Assembly (NCBI GenBank): GCA_000482145.1
Contig: AUXH01000201.1
Coordinates: 1 to 29,031, forward strand
DNA length: 29,031 nt
From: Strigomonas culicis
Lineage: Eukaryota > Euglenozoa > Kinetoplastea > Trypanosomatida > Trypanosomatidae
Reading direction: 5' to 3'
The position numbers and the translations under genes are program-made. The notes beneath the pieces were generated by a model. It ran no database searches. It saw nothing but the letters and a program-made list of their open reading frames with translations, and was not told the origin of the DNA. This document shows, piece after piece, positions 17,301 through 24,624 of the stretch. Positions within the stretch are counted from its first letter, which is position 1; each line of letters starts with the position of its first letter.

Positions 17301-17815
17301 TTTTCATGCAAGAACAAGAAGGGGAAGATTTTGTCGAGTGGGGTGTTGCTCATCATGAGCGACGTATACCGACGCATCGCCTGCACGGGGTGCAGCTTGG
17401 CTGCCTCCGTCTTGTCCCTCCTGCCAGGTTGCGGAGGATGCATCATTAAGCGCTGGTGAAGGGCACGTGTAAAACGAGGCCGATCGCCTTTGGGTGCCGA
17501 GTGTAGAACGCCCTCCGTGCTCCTCTGCGCTGCTGTGAGGAACATCTCCGTCCCACTGCTCCACGCGGTGAAGGCAGAACACCCCGGGTGCCACACAGAG
17601 GAGGAGCGCTGCATGTCCACCTGCTCGCACACGTTGCCTTGCTTCGGTTTACTTGGTGTCGGGGGCAACGTACGGTGTGCGGAGGAGGTGGGCGAATAGT
17701 TTTCGACACTCGTCGCCTTCTCCGATGCTACACTGGAAGTACTTTCATCGTTGTAACTGGTAAACGGGTACTTTCTCCTGGGTGGGGACGGCACTACAAC
17801 GATTTTGGTTGCCAT
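14354..17815 (-). CDS. Large protein with a degenerate kinase-like fold followed by an atypical protein kinase domain
   Basis: A 1153-residue protein starting at MATKIVVV. Residues about 793-1045 are recognisably kinase-like: glycine loop GRGGSGIVY (798-806), VAIKVF lysine (Lys818), hinge-like CYFITDLMDG, catalytic loop LHGELRGDN (His955, Asn962) and magnesium motif FIDVGQG (Asp1031). The HRD aspartate is replaced by Glu957 and DFG reads DVG, so activity is uncertain. An upstream region appears to be a decayed copy of the same fold. FVVQAF and FVVVPLAGLVD mirror VAIKVF and CYFITDLMDG. Further on, EVFQLFYVQLVLRAFFD (486-502) mirrors ELFQFLFIQLACKSLFD, and LLLLDIANAVIP mirrors LICFIDVGQGIQP. 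The N-terminal 130 residues and the linker (about 680-780) look disordered. The frame extends six codons upstream only by a TTG, so the ATG is used. Substrate and location are unknown. Confidence 0.9.
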   Translation of the reverse strand: MATKIVVVPSPPRRKYPFTSYNDESTSSVASEKATSVENYSPTSSAHRTLPPTPSKPKQGNVCEQVDMQRSSSVWHPGCSAFTAWSSGTEMFLTAAQRSTEGVLHSAPKGDRPRFTRALHQRLMMHPPQPGRRDKTEAAKLHPVQAMRRYTSLMMSNTPLDKIFPFLFLHEKSRERQYGDMFSKCAVHAGDVEGHSFVVQAFSANVSPLRDVAEQYRSFSDWDGAQFVVVPLAGLVDTAACGHGRRWTSSGTETPTATASPMLSQQALQRTAGAAPDTHLFSGVDDSSSFGALARPSYDLSADTSRHTFLSGDVTTSGGLHRFPTNALNFDGAEECSFATISLSNMHSRPTTGTPAGSPSLMSTHVSIERWKWFCAAATLYSIAAEVGLLDLSSFPFVTIRLMTWEPLISGKDVQSELLGAGLPHMKNRLARLAPHQKDVIPVAVLQPVVRKGCLRRSRMRCDGVSALTPSFRIPRVTTTPFSDAEVFQLFYVQLVLRAFFDMRFPAMSYPFPDDVKNPNGSPRHVLRSDWIGLKSSEDRCLAFQHPTAPERWLLFPAHSSILLLLDIANAVIPAFASAVQLQETARLPLFGASPRDVPCVGSAGYEAVCWASTQTVSSPATAAAALAGLFDTFASCYEVGYEAIRRLPVHAKRFHCNEKQCVARIKETLSEDLFRGLVTEHRAAAALAVPGAPVGAALRPSSPSPLFADIATPRGEETVHLVQREVAVEVTHYASTDEVKEEEEDCVTVAVSQAPSAAPVPVDGASLAQRWQQYMVGGDVSVFNGTMGKAQLFDILGRGGSGIVYRGLYHERPVAIKVFVLIDGVTHEQYVQECLTDTAFYVLQNQLEDHGVCRVGKAHDFVVSKETPKGMSEADVKVVCKGRNTSDTQLCYFITDLMDGTIGHFLTEEDEDYDPVYDAIINQPLRDGELFQFLFIQLACKSLFDWKVLDIMLHGELRGDNVGYKFLQTPSTAECHSPLAGRRAYKGVVVCYQEPSSTATKYLRFPVVATEAESNGPTPADPLKLICFIDVGQGIQPSVASLVQKRYIGETVVDSCVQDDGLGRYWPLDEMYCKNIEVRGIIGRQVVEWGSALRIRTPDDAEAAMQQLFELYYTTYGVESVSVDELKDSIVFSWNPSVNEKIKKGNIYSFLN

Positions 17816-17900
17816 TGAAGCAAATGAATTCAAATATGCAAGTCCAATGAAAAAGGGGAAGAAAAAAAAAACGTAGTCAGTTAAGAATTATGTATATCAA

Positions 17901-17920
17901 ATATATATATATATATATAT
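17901..17920. repeat. (AT)10 microsatellite
   Basis: Ten uninterrupted AT units within the 5' leader or spacer of the tandem kinase-like gene, with further imperfect TA repeats just to the left. Confidence 0.95.
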
Positions 17921-18051
17921 GCACACGTCTAAAGGTTGTTTATTATTACAGATACAATTGGTTCTTTGCTGTCAAATCAGATGCTAGTTAGTTTAGAAAC
18001 TATCGCAGGTGATGTAACGAAGATGTAGTAATGCTGGCAATATCGAGCACC

Positions 18052-18100
18052 CTGTTAAAAGAAAACGAGGAAAAAAAAAAGAGAAGTGGAGAGAAAAACG
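18052..18100 (-). promoter_or_regulatory. Polypyrimidine tract and candidate trans-splice acceptor for the tandem kinase-like gene
   Basis: A 45-nt minus-strand T/C tract ends in CTTTTAACAG, with the AG at 18053-18052. It is the best-looking acceptor in the spacer and would give a leader of 236 nt. A second tract closer to the ATG has no usable AG (see findings). Confidence 0.45.
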
Positions 18101-18285
18101 TCATCAGCACATGTATACATTTGACAAGGCCAAGTAGAGTCAGCACCATGCGAAATGAAACAATAATAACAAAAAGAGGTTATCCTCCATGGTCGTTTTA
18201 AGCTGTTAAAAATGTGGACAGTAACGAAGAGTGTCATCGCAAAATGGCACCACCTGGTAGAGAGAAACACGCTACGTTTACGTTC

Positions 18286-19407
18286 TCACCGCACGTACGA
18301 CGGAGGAGGCAGTGTCTGTGCTGGTACACTACGCCCAGAGCTGCTCGTCCGTGCTCGTTCCTTCTCTTGTGCCTTTTCGTGGAGGCGGCGGCGCTCGTAT
18401 TCCTCCACATCGCTGCGCATCCGCCGGGTCTGCACTGCCTTCTCCTCCTTATTCCACAAGTAGGGCATGAACCAGGGAATGTCCTTCATGCGCTGGTTTA
18501 CCGTATCCATCTCCTTCAGGTACTTCACTCGGTCATCCAGCGAAGTGCTCGTCTCGCCGAGGAAGCTCTTGAGCTCGTTCTTGAGGTCCCGTGGCAGCTC
18601 GCGCTCGATGCGCTCGCCGTCGTAGATCCACGTGATGCGTGGGATGTTGGGCCGCGTGCGGATGCGCTCCATCACCAGGCGCTGGACCCAGTGATTCAGT
18701 CGGTGGAGCTGCGGCTCGATCTCAAAGCGCGCGCCGGGGTCCACCGTGGACCACACAATGTACAGCTCCTTGGAGCGCCGCGACGCGATTACCTCTTGGA
18801 TGATCAGCTGCGCAAAGTCAATGCGCTCGCCAATGTGGGCCGGGCACGCCTTGAGACTGCGCCGCAGATGGTAGGCGACCTTGTCCGAGAATAGCTGCGC
18901 GGACGGCGACATGTTACTGCGGTGGCGGAGAAAGCGTACCTCCTTGCTCATCATGCCGCTCGGCTCCGGCGCGGCCGGCCAGAGCTTGCCCTCGGCCAGC
19001 TTGCGGGCGGCCAGGGGCGTGAAGGGCACCGGCGGCGCCTCGTACTTCGTCGCGTGCGTCGGGTTCTCGTACTTGAGGGCCTCGCGTTCGGAGAAGCCAA
19101 ACCCTCTGCTGTTGCGCAGCGGCTCCATGTCGCCGAGGCCCTGCAGCGCGTAGGTCGTGTTCACGTTGAGCCCTTCGCGGTCCAGCCGTGAGCCGCGCGA
19201 AAAGAGGCGCTGCTCCACGTAGCGGTAGGCCGTGTGGCTCCCAGGCGATACCTGGCGTTTGGACAACACCTCACGAATGGTCTCATCGCGCTTCGCCTGC
19301 GTCTGCCGCAAAGGGAGGACGGAGGGGTTCCGGAACCGATGTCGCAGCTTTGTCCGATACTTCTGTGTCTGCTTGGACGCAAAAGCAATTCGGTTGGCAG
19401 AGAGCAT
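18286..19407 (-). CDS. RbfA-like ribosome biogenesis factor, probably mitochondrial
   Basis: A 373-residue protein. The first 40 residues are rich in Arg, Lys, Ser and Gln with only a rare acidic residue, consistent with a mitochondrial targeting sequence. Residues about 157-265 resemble the RbfA KH-like domain. They begin with an Arg-rich helix (VRFLRHRSNMSPSAQLFSDK), continue through RIDFAQLIIQEVIASRRSKELYIVWS, and end with a helix and the signature-like RTRPNIPRITWIYDGERIE, comparable to the RxxPxLxFxxD ending of RbfA. RbfA binds the small ribosomal subunit and assists 16S-type rRNA maturation, so a role in mitoribosomal small-subunit assembly is inferred. The N-terminal 150 residues and a basic, disordered C-terminus (about 325-373) are extra relative to bacterial RbfA. 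A structural mitoribosomal protein is the main alternative. The ATG sits only 3 nt after an AG acceptor. Confidence 0.65.
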   Translation of the reverse strand: MLSANRIAFASKQTQKYRTKLRHRFRNPSVLPLRQTQAKRDETIREVLSKRQVSPGSHTAYRYVEQRLFSRGSRLDREGLNVNTTYALQGLGDMEPLRNSRGFGFSEREALKYENPTHATKYEAPPVPFTPLAARKLAEGKLWPAAPEPSGMMSKEVRFLRHRSNMSPSAQLFSDKVAYHLRRSLKACPAHIGERIDFAQLIIQEVIASRRSKELYIVWSTVDPGARFEIEPQLHRLNHWVQRLVMERIRTRPNIPRITWIYDGERIERELPRDLKNELKSFLGETSTSLDDRVKYLKEMDTVNQRMKDIPWFMPYLWNKEEKAVQTRRMRSDVEEYERRRLHEKAQEKERARTSSSGRSVPAQTLPPPSYVR

Positions 19408-19410
19408 GTG

Positions 19411-19427
19411 CTAAAAGGGGAAAAAAA
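19411..19427 (-). promoter_or_regulatory. Proximal polypyrimidine tract and AG next to the RbfA-like start
   Basis: The minus strand reads TTTTTTTCCCCTTTTAG, with the AG at 19412-19411, followed by CAC and the ATG. Used as a splice acceptor it would leave only 3 nt of gene-encoded leader. Confidence 0.4.
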
Positions 19428-19503
19428 TGAAGCAATATAGAGAGAGATGCTTAAACTCTACCAGTTTTGTCAAAGGAGATTCCTTTCTTCCCCTTCTCGT
19501 ACA

Positions 19504-19622
19504 CTTTCATTATATTTGACAAAAAAGGCAAGGAGTATAGAATGAGAGAAGGATGGGGGGCAAGAGTAAAGAAACCATACAAGAGAGCAGAATTAAAGAG
19601 CAAGAAGAAAAAAGGGCGGTTC
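19504..19622 (-). promoter_or_regulatory. Long distal polypyrimidine tract upstream of the RbfA-like gene
   Basis: About 105 nt of nearly continuous pyrimidine on the minus strand (19518-19622) is followed by an AG at 19505-19504. The leader from here would be about 96 nt, without an upstream ATG. It is an alternative, or the main, acceptor. Confidence 0.45.
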
Positions 19623-19754
19623 ATCGCAAAGTAAGTGAGTTCCATCCGTATGAAGAAAAAAACAATTTACTGTTTTTACTTCCACTCTTTTATGTGATGA
19701 TAACAGAAAAAAAAAAACTATGTTAACCAGTCTACACGCATACTGTTTGAAGTT

Positions 19755-21611
19755 TCATGACACCCCATGAGGTTTCTGCTTTTCCTCGGCCCGCTTCAAC
19801 GCCTCTCGCACTCTCACTTTCTGAACTTGATACTCTGGGATTGCCGCCACGTAAACGCGCCGATTGATGTACACCGTCGTCAGCGTATACTGTCTGCAGA
19901 CCATCTCGGACATGAGGTTCTTTAGCAGTTTAACCCGCTCGCGCACTGGCGGTCGTGCCATCAGAGCCGTTGTGTCGTCCTTCACAAGAGCTGCAGACTT
20001 CCGCTGAGTCCATAAGGAGGATCTGCGCCGCAGTGCAACCGATGTACATTTTCGAAGGCCCTCATCGGTGTATGCGCGGTAGAAGTCTGCGTTGTCCGCC
20101 TCGATAACCGGGTCCGTCTCTGAGATGACTGCCTCGCGATCAAGCCAGATCGCAGCGTCAAACACTTTGCCCTCGAGGCGGTCCATTATCGATGGGTTCT
20201 CCTCTGTCTGCTCCGCCAAGGCGCTGGACGTATCCTCGCCTTCGGCCGCACGCACGACCGAGTCCGATCTGGTCGCGGCCTCTGAATGCAGATTACACCT
20301 CTCACGCTCAGCGTTGCTGTCGTCCGTGGCGCGTGGACTTGCCGTCGGTAGGGCTACGGTCTCCTCGACGTCCGCCGTAGTCGGGCCGTCGCTCTTCAGT
20401 CGGTCAAAGGCCTCCAGATCGTCGTCGCACACCTCGCGCGCAGCAAGAAAGGCAATTTCCAAGTCCTGGGAGCGTGAGTAAATGCTGAACGGGTTGTTAT
20501 CGATGATAAGGAGAGAAGAAATACGGGTCATTTGCTGAAACAAGTAGGCCTCGCAGCCCTCCCACTTGCCGTTCAGCTTCCCCTTTTTCAAGGTTAGGAT
20601 AGCGTCGCTGCTCATGTATGCGTGGAAGGAGGCGCACTGGGAAAGGAGAAAGGGGAATACCTCCGCCATCACGGAAAGAAAGTCGAACAGTGACTCTGGT
20701 ACCTCGTCCGGGTAGTCATCCATGGCACTCGCGTGAAGGCTCTGCTCCACCCCACTACTCTGATCCTCCATCGCAAACTGGCCTCCCTTCCAGCCTGTAA
20801 TACGCTCCACGTACTTCAGCAGGTGTGGGTACTGCTCGGAAATGGTGGTGGCCGGCGGGTCCGAAACCAGGAAAAAGTTCGAGAAGGCCGATCCCAGGGT
20901 CACATCAGCCAGCGTGGGGTGTGGCGTGCCCAGCAAGAAGGTCATGTCAGGATGAAGTCTAAAATGCTCATCCAGTGCCGCGCACATGCGTTGGAAGTGT
21001 TCCTTGTAAAATGCTCCATTAAAACGTGAGACACCGTTCATGGTGACCATCTTCTCCATAATGCCGCGGAAGATGGGTGCGAGGCCGCGCAGGGGCACAA
21101 AGGACGGAAACGACACAAAGAAGCGCAGAAACCCTTCAAGAACCTCCGTGTTCTCGCAGTAAATATAACGGTAGAGAGCCCCTGTCCGCCCAAGCCACCA
21201 GCAGGAAAAAACAACTGTCGCCCAGCAAACCACGTGGAGCTGGGGGTGTGTCTTTTTATCGAGGAGCATGCGCTGCGGTTTGATCAACTCCGCTTCGGCT
21301 TTTCCGGCCGGAAGCGGACCTTTCCCCACGATCGGTTGGGACTGTGTGTACATCACATCCCCTTCCGTTCCGCGCGTCGGCATGTTCCGCTCGTCCAGCT
21401 CTGTCGCCGCAGTCAAATCCCACAACTGCAGGCACGTTGTGCCTGAGGGCGTCAAGGCGGAAAAGGCGCATTTAGCTCCGTAATAGAAGGAGTAAAGCAT
21501 GGTTGTCGTTATGTTCGTGCAGTACACCTTGAAGGGAACTTGCTTCAAACGTAGAAACGTGACATACTGATGAATCCCGATGGTGTATGGGGCTCCAAAC
21601 ACACGATACAT
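19755..21611 (-). CDS. GST-fold protein with long C-terminal extension
   Basis: A 618-residue protein. Residues 1 to about 65 look like a thioredoxin-type GST N-terminal half (MYRVFGAPYTIGIHQYVTFL, then KQVPFKVY). They are followed by a polar insert (about 66-108) before the predicted rest of that half. Residues about 145-272 resemble a GST C-terminal helical domain, with the hallmark HPTLADVTLGSAFSNFFLV near 231-249 and an ending YPHLLKYVERITGW. Beyond 285 the protein has another helical segment (PESLFDFLSVMAEVFPFLLS), an acidic disordered stretch (about 410-490) and a basic C-terminus. No clear catalytic Cys or Ser of the glutathione site is evident, so it may be a non-enzymatic GST-like scaffold, as in metaxin-type proteins; that is speculation. 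The ORF is open for 75 codons upstream, but that part is the Phe/Ser-rich reading of a polypyrimidine tract, so MYRVFG is chosen. Confidence 0.8.
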   Translation of the reverse strand: MYRVFGAPYTIGIHQYVTFLRLKQVPFKVYCTNITTTMLYSFYYGAKCAFSALTPSGTTCLQLWDLTAATELDERNMPTRGTEGDVMYTQSQPIVGKGPLPAGKAEAELIKPQRMLLDKKTHPQLHVVCWATVVFSCWWLGRTGALYRYIYCENTEVLEGFLRFFVSFPSFVPLRGLAPIFRGIMEKMVTMNGVSRFNGAFYKEHFQRMCAALDEHFRLHPDMTFLLGTPHPTLADVTLGSAFSNFFLVSDPPATTISEQYPHLLKYVERITGWKGGQFAMEDQSSGVEQSLHASAMDDYPDEVPESLFDFLSVMAEVFPFLLSQCASFHAYMSSDAILTLKKGKLNGKWEGCEAYLFQQMTRISSLLIIDNNPFSIYSRSQDLEIAFLAAREVCDDDLEAFDRLKSDGPTTADVEETVALPTASPRATDDSNAERERCNLHSEAATRSDSVVRAAEGEDTSSALAEQTEENPSIMDRLEGKVFDAAIWLDREAVISETDPVIEADNADFYRAYTDEGLRKCTSVALRRRSSLWTQRKSAALVKDDTTALMARPPVRERVKLLKNLMSEMVCRQYTLTTVYINRRVYVAAIPEYQVQKVRVREALKRAEEKQKPHGVS

Positions 21612-21668
21612 AAGGAACACCGTATGTCCAATACACTCCTTTTGCGTTCGCTTATTGACTATCGAGGA

Positions 21669-21730
21669 CTTCAAAAAAAAGAAAAAAAACGGAAAGGGGT
21701 GAGAGAAAGAGAGAGAGAAGGAAAAGGGCG
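21669..21730 (-). promoter_or_regulatory. Polypyrimidine tract and candidate trans-splice acceptor for the GST-fold gene
   Basis: A 58-nt minus-strand tract of T and C ends in TTTTTTTTGAAG, with the AG at 21670-21669. It leaves a 57-nt leader without an upstream ATG and supports the start at 21611. Confidence 0.6.
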
Positions 21731-21864
21731 ATTGAAAGCAGTACATAGTACATAAAGAAAATAAATGTGGAAAGGGGGGGGAGATCAAATGAACAAAAAA
21801 GGGGGAAGAAAAAAAGAATTGTGTATGTGTGTACATGATTATTCAAACGCCTCTCTTTCTACTG

Positions 21865-24624
21865 CTACGCCAGCAAGCCTCCGCATACGCAGCACAGAGA
21901 GCCCGACGCATAGTCGCAGAGACCGCACAAGCTGCATCTGGTGACCACAAAGTCCTGCGTGTACACATCAAGGGGAGCGAACGTTCGGCCAGAAAAGGCA
22001 GTGGTGTGTGTCTCTTGCAGACCTGACGACATGCGGTGCTCCGTTGTGGAAAAAAGCAGCGTGTTCATTGCAGCCACATCGGCTACAGCACAAACAGAGC
22101 ACGGAAATCGAAACGATACTGATGCATCGAAGTTGAGTTTGTGCTTTTTGGAAGAAGCCAGCACGGACAGAAACGATGATAGCGTAGTGTGCCAGTGGGC
22201 GCTATAAGGCCACGGCACACGTGAAGCGTCCTCATTTCCTTGTGCGAGGCTGTCTGCCATTTCCTGCATGTAGGACCGCACAAACCCCAAAGCCCCTTGT
22301 GGACAATACAGTGTGTCCCCTGTGGTCTTGCTGCCTGCAGGGGTCCATAGCGACTCCCTCTTTTCCATTTTGAGATTCATATAATGACACGCCTTGCTCA
22401 ATAGGAAAACGGCATTAGCCAGAAGCAGTTCCTTGCGAATAAAGCCGTCATACGGACATCGTCGAAAGGTCATGTGGAGCATATACCACCACTTCTTGTA
22501 CAAGGATGCATTTTGATGTGACAGGAGCTGCTCGTGCTCTTGCGAGGTGCGAGGGCTGGGCCACCGAATGAAAAGTTCAACACCGTGAAGATCACGAAGT
22601 TCGAGATAACGACTGCGGAAGCCGTAACGAATGTCAGTGTCTGCCAGAGGTGCAACGACGCTGAGGGGGCACACATATTCCCCTCGCTCTGTTTCATCCG
22701 CATCCTCCACAACAAAAAGGTCTCTCTTCGGTGGGCTCCAGTAGGCATTCAGCCCCACGTCGTACCGAAGCAAAAACGTGCTTCTGGCATTTCGCTGGAA
22801 CAACCGCTCCCATAAAAAGCACGATACATTGGCTTGCCGATTCCACAAATGGAGCGCGATCTCCGCCGCCTCCGTCGCGTGTGGGATCACGTCGCTCAGC
22901 TCCATCACGCGACTGAGGGGGTCGCGGCTCGAAAGGGGGGACATGGGCAGCAGTAGCGCTGGTGAGAGGCGCTTCGAGACCTTGTCCCCTCGACAGTTGG
23001 CCAAAAAGGCAAGTCCCATGGAGAGCGACGGGTGCACAGCGAAGCCGCCGATCCCAGGCACGCGATTCTGCGGCAGCGCAAAGTGCTCCATCATCAAGGG
23101 GCACACAAAGAGAGGAAGGCGAACCCCTCCTTCGAGAAAGGCATACACGCCGCGGTTGGAGAGTCCAATCACCACCAGAGGGGTCCGTCCGTGAGACGAG
23201 GCCTTTTTCCCCTTCTCGCCCGCAGGTGCAGGCACACTGGGCTTGATCCCCCGCTCCGCGTCTCCAGACGGCGCCAAGGTCGCGGAGGCCGTCAGATGCG
23301 CACTCAAGCTCTCAAAGGGCAGCTGGAAGAGTCCGTGCAGGAACACATCCCCCACCTCCCCCATGAGCGCATACACCTCTTGTGTCGACCACGCCTCATG
23401 CAGCACCAGTGTCTTCGTTCCGCTGCATGGAGCGGGAGCACCCGCCGGACTCTCTGTGGAGAGAGTGAAGCGGCCCGAGTAGAGCTGGAGCGGCGTCGCG
23501 ATGAAGCCGGCGACCACCAGCGTGTCCTCCTCCGCTGCCTCCGTGCGGCTGTCGGGCGGCAAGACCGTAAAGCAGGCGCATGACGGCACGCAGTTGATCT
23601 CCGGCATGTAGACGTGGCCCACCGAGCTCACGCACCCGTCGTGTATTTCAAAGATGCGAAGCACAAATGGACCAAAAACAACAAAAAAGGGGGTTCCCTC
23701 GCCCGTGCGCCGGATACGCGACAGTCCACTCACGCCCGCACCCTCCTTGAAGAGGGGGTCCGAGGCGAAAAAGTACTGCGGCGTCAGCAAGGCGCGGCAC
23801 TGCGGCTCGCTTTCGTCCGAGAAGTCGTCGTAGAAGCTGAGCGTCCCCAGCCCCTCGCTCGTGAGGACCACCAGCAGGTCGCTGTCGGCCCACTCGAACG
23901 CCATCACGGCCACAGCCACGTCGGGTGGTCCCACCTCTTTGGTCCTCCGTTTGCGGGTCGCCCGAGCGCGGCCGGTGGGCCGACTGCCCTCGTCGCAGCC
24001 GCTCTCGTCCATCGCCTCCTCCGACTCGCTCTCCGTTGAGTTGGCGTCATCCTCGTCCGCGGTGGATCCCTTCCTCCCTCTTTGCCGCTTCGCGGTCGCC
24101 TTGCTGTTCGGAGGGGTGGGGGCAGGGCCAACCTCCTCCGCATCTGCCGGGTCATCGTAGTCCTCCCCCGCACTTTCCTTCTGCGACGGCATGGACGCCT
24201 TTTTCCGCTCAAAGTTCTTCATCTCCTTCACGGTCAGGCTCACCCCAATCCCTTTGCTCACACCGATCGCGTAATTCCAGCGCCGCGCGACACGGTACAC
24301 GACAAGCGCGCAACTTGTCTGCACACAGAGGCGCGCCTCGGCCGGGTAGCGCCCCTCGGGAACAAGGGCTGGGCTCCACTTGGACCCCAGCACAGGCTTA
24401 TACGAGAACCTCTCTTCCTGGTAGATGAGGGGGTGCTGCCGCAGGATGATCTTCTGAAGGGGGCTCTGCAACTGTGTGAGGTAGAGATGGATGGTCCATT
24501 GCGTGCTTACTTGCAGGACATTGTGTGGGCCCCAACTAATGGAGTCAGCAATACTACAGGACGGTCTATCGCCAACACAGAAACAGGAATCGGTCGCGAT
24601 GTAGGTGCCATCCGAGAACGACAT
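21865..24624 (-). CDS. Large nuclear-type protein with beta-propeller-like N-terminus and C-terminal cysteine cluster (TFIIIC WD40-subunit-like?)
   Basis: A 919-residue protein beginning MSFSDGTYIATDSC. The N-terminal half has repeated beta-strand patterns that suggest a WD40-like propeller (for example VAVMAFEWADSDLLVVLTSE and RIFEIHDGCVSSVGHVYMP). A highly charged insert (about 150-240) carries basic clusters KRQRGRKG and RARATRKRRTKE around an acidic Ser/Glu stretch, typical of nuclear localisation. The extreme C-terminus holds a cysteine cluster: Cys842 and Cys845 (PCSVC), His863 and His873, then Cys897, Cys900, Cys903, Cys911, Cys912 and Cys914 (TRCSLCGLCDYASGSLCCVC). A propeller plus a terminal zinc module recalls the TFIIIC 90-kDa/Sfc9 family or the SEA-complex proteins. 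The assignment is tentative and could be wrong. The frame extends five codons upstream only through a GTG, so the ATG at 24624 is used. Confidence 0.85.
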   Translation of the reverse strand: MSFSDGTYIATDSCFCVGDRPSCSIADSISWGPHNVLQVSTQWTIHLYLTQLQSPLQKIILRQHPLIYQEERFSYKPVLGSKWSPALVPEGRYPAEARLCVQTSCALVVYRVARRWNYAIGVSKGIGVSLTVKEMKNFERKKASMPSQKESAGEDYDDPADAEEVGPAPTPPNSKATAKRQRGRKGSTADEDDANSTESESEEAMDESGCDEGSRPTGRARATRKRRTKEVGPPDVAVAVMAFEWADSDLLVVLTSEGLGTLSFYDDFSDESEPQCRALLTPQYFFASDPLFKEGAGVSGLSRIRRTGEGTPFFVVFGPFVLRIFEIHDGCVSSVGHVYMPEINCVPSCACFTVLPPDSRTEAAEEDTLVVAGFIATPLQLYSGRFTLSTESPAGAPAPCSGTKTLVLHEAWSTQEVYALMGEVGDVFLHGLFQLPFESLSAHLTASATLAPSGDAERGIKPSVPAPAGEKGKKASSHGRTPLVVIGLSNRGVYAFLEGGVRLPLFVCPLMMEHFALPQNRVPGIGGFAVHPSLSMGLAFLANCRGDKVSKRLSPALLLPMSPLSSRDPLSRVMELSDVIPHATEAAEIALHLWNRQANVSCFLWERLFQRNARSTFLLRYDVGLNAYWSPPKRDLFVVEDADETERGEYVCPLSVVAPLADTDIRYGFRSRYLELRDLHGVELFIRWPSPRTSQEHEQLLSHQNASLYKKWWYMLHMTFRRCPYDGFIRKELLLANAVFLLSKACHYMNLKMEKRESLWTPAGSKTTGDTLYCPQGALGFVRSYMQEMADSLAQGNEDASRVPWPYSAHWHTTLSSFLSVLASSKKHKLNFDASVSFRFPCSVCAVADVAAMNTLLFSTTEHRMSSGLQETHTTAFSGRTFAPLDVYTQDFVVTRCSLCGLCDYASGSLCCVCGGLLA

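Larger units (their letters stand above)
17816..18285. other. Intergenic spacer, 470 bp
   Basis: Contains the 3' UTR of the RbfA-like gene and the leader of the tandem kinase-like gene. It holds two polypyrimidine tracts (minus strand, 17848-17872 and 18055-18099) and the (AT)10 repeat. A 71-codon minus ORF (18055-18270) is a reading of the tract and is not a gene. Confidence 0.7.
19408..19754. other. Intergenic spacer, 347 bp
   Basis: Contains the 3' UTR of the GST-fold gene and the leader of the RbfA-like gene, with the two polypyrimidine tracts listed separately. A 64-codon minus ORF (19451-19645) is a reading of the distal tract. Confidence 0.7.

Noticed and set aside
21612..21836. In-frame 75-codon Phe/Ser-rich extension of the GST-fold protein, which could be read as a membrane anchor
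   Set aside because: It is a translation of the polypyrimidine tract that precedes the AG at 21670-21669, so it should not be in the mature mRNA.
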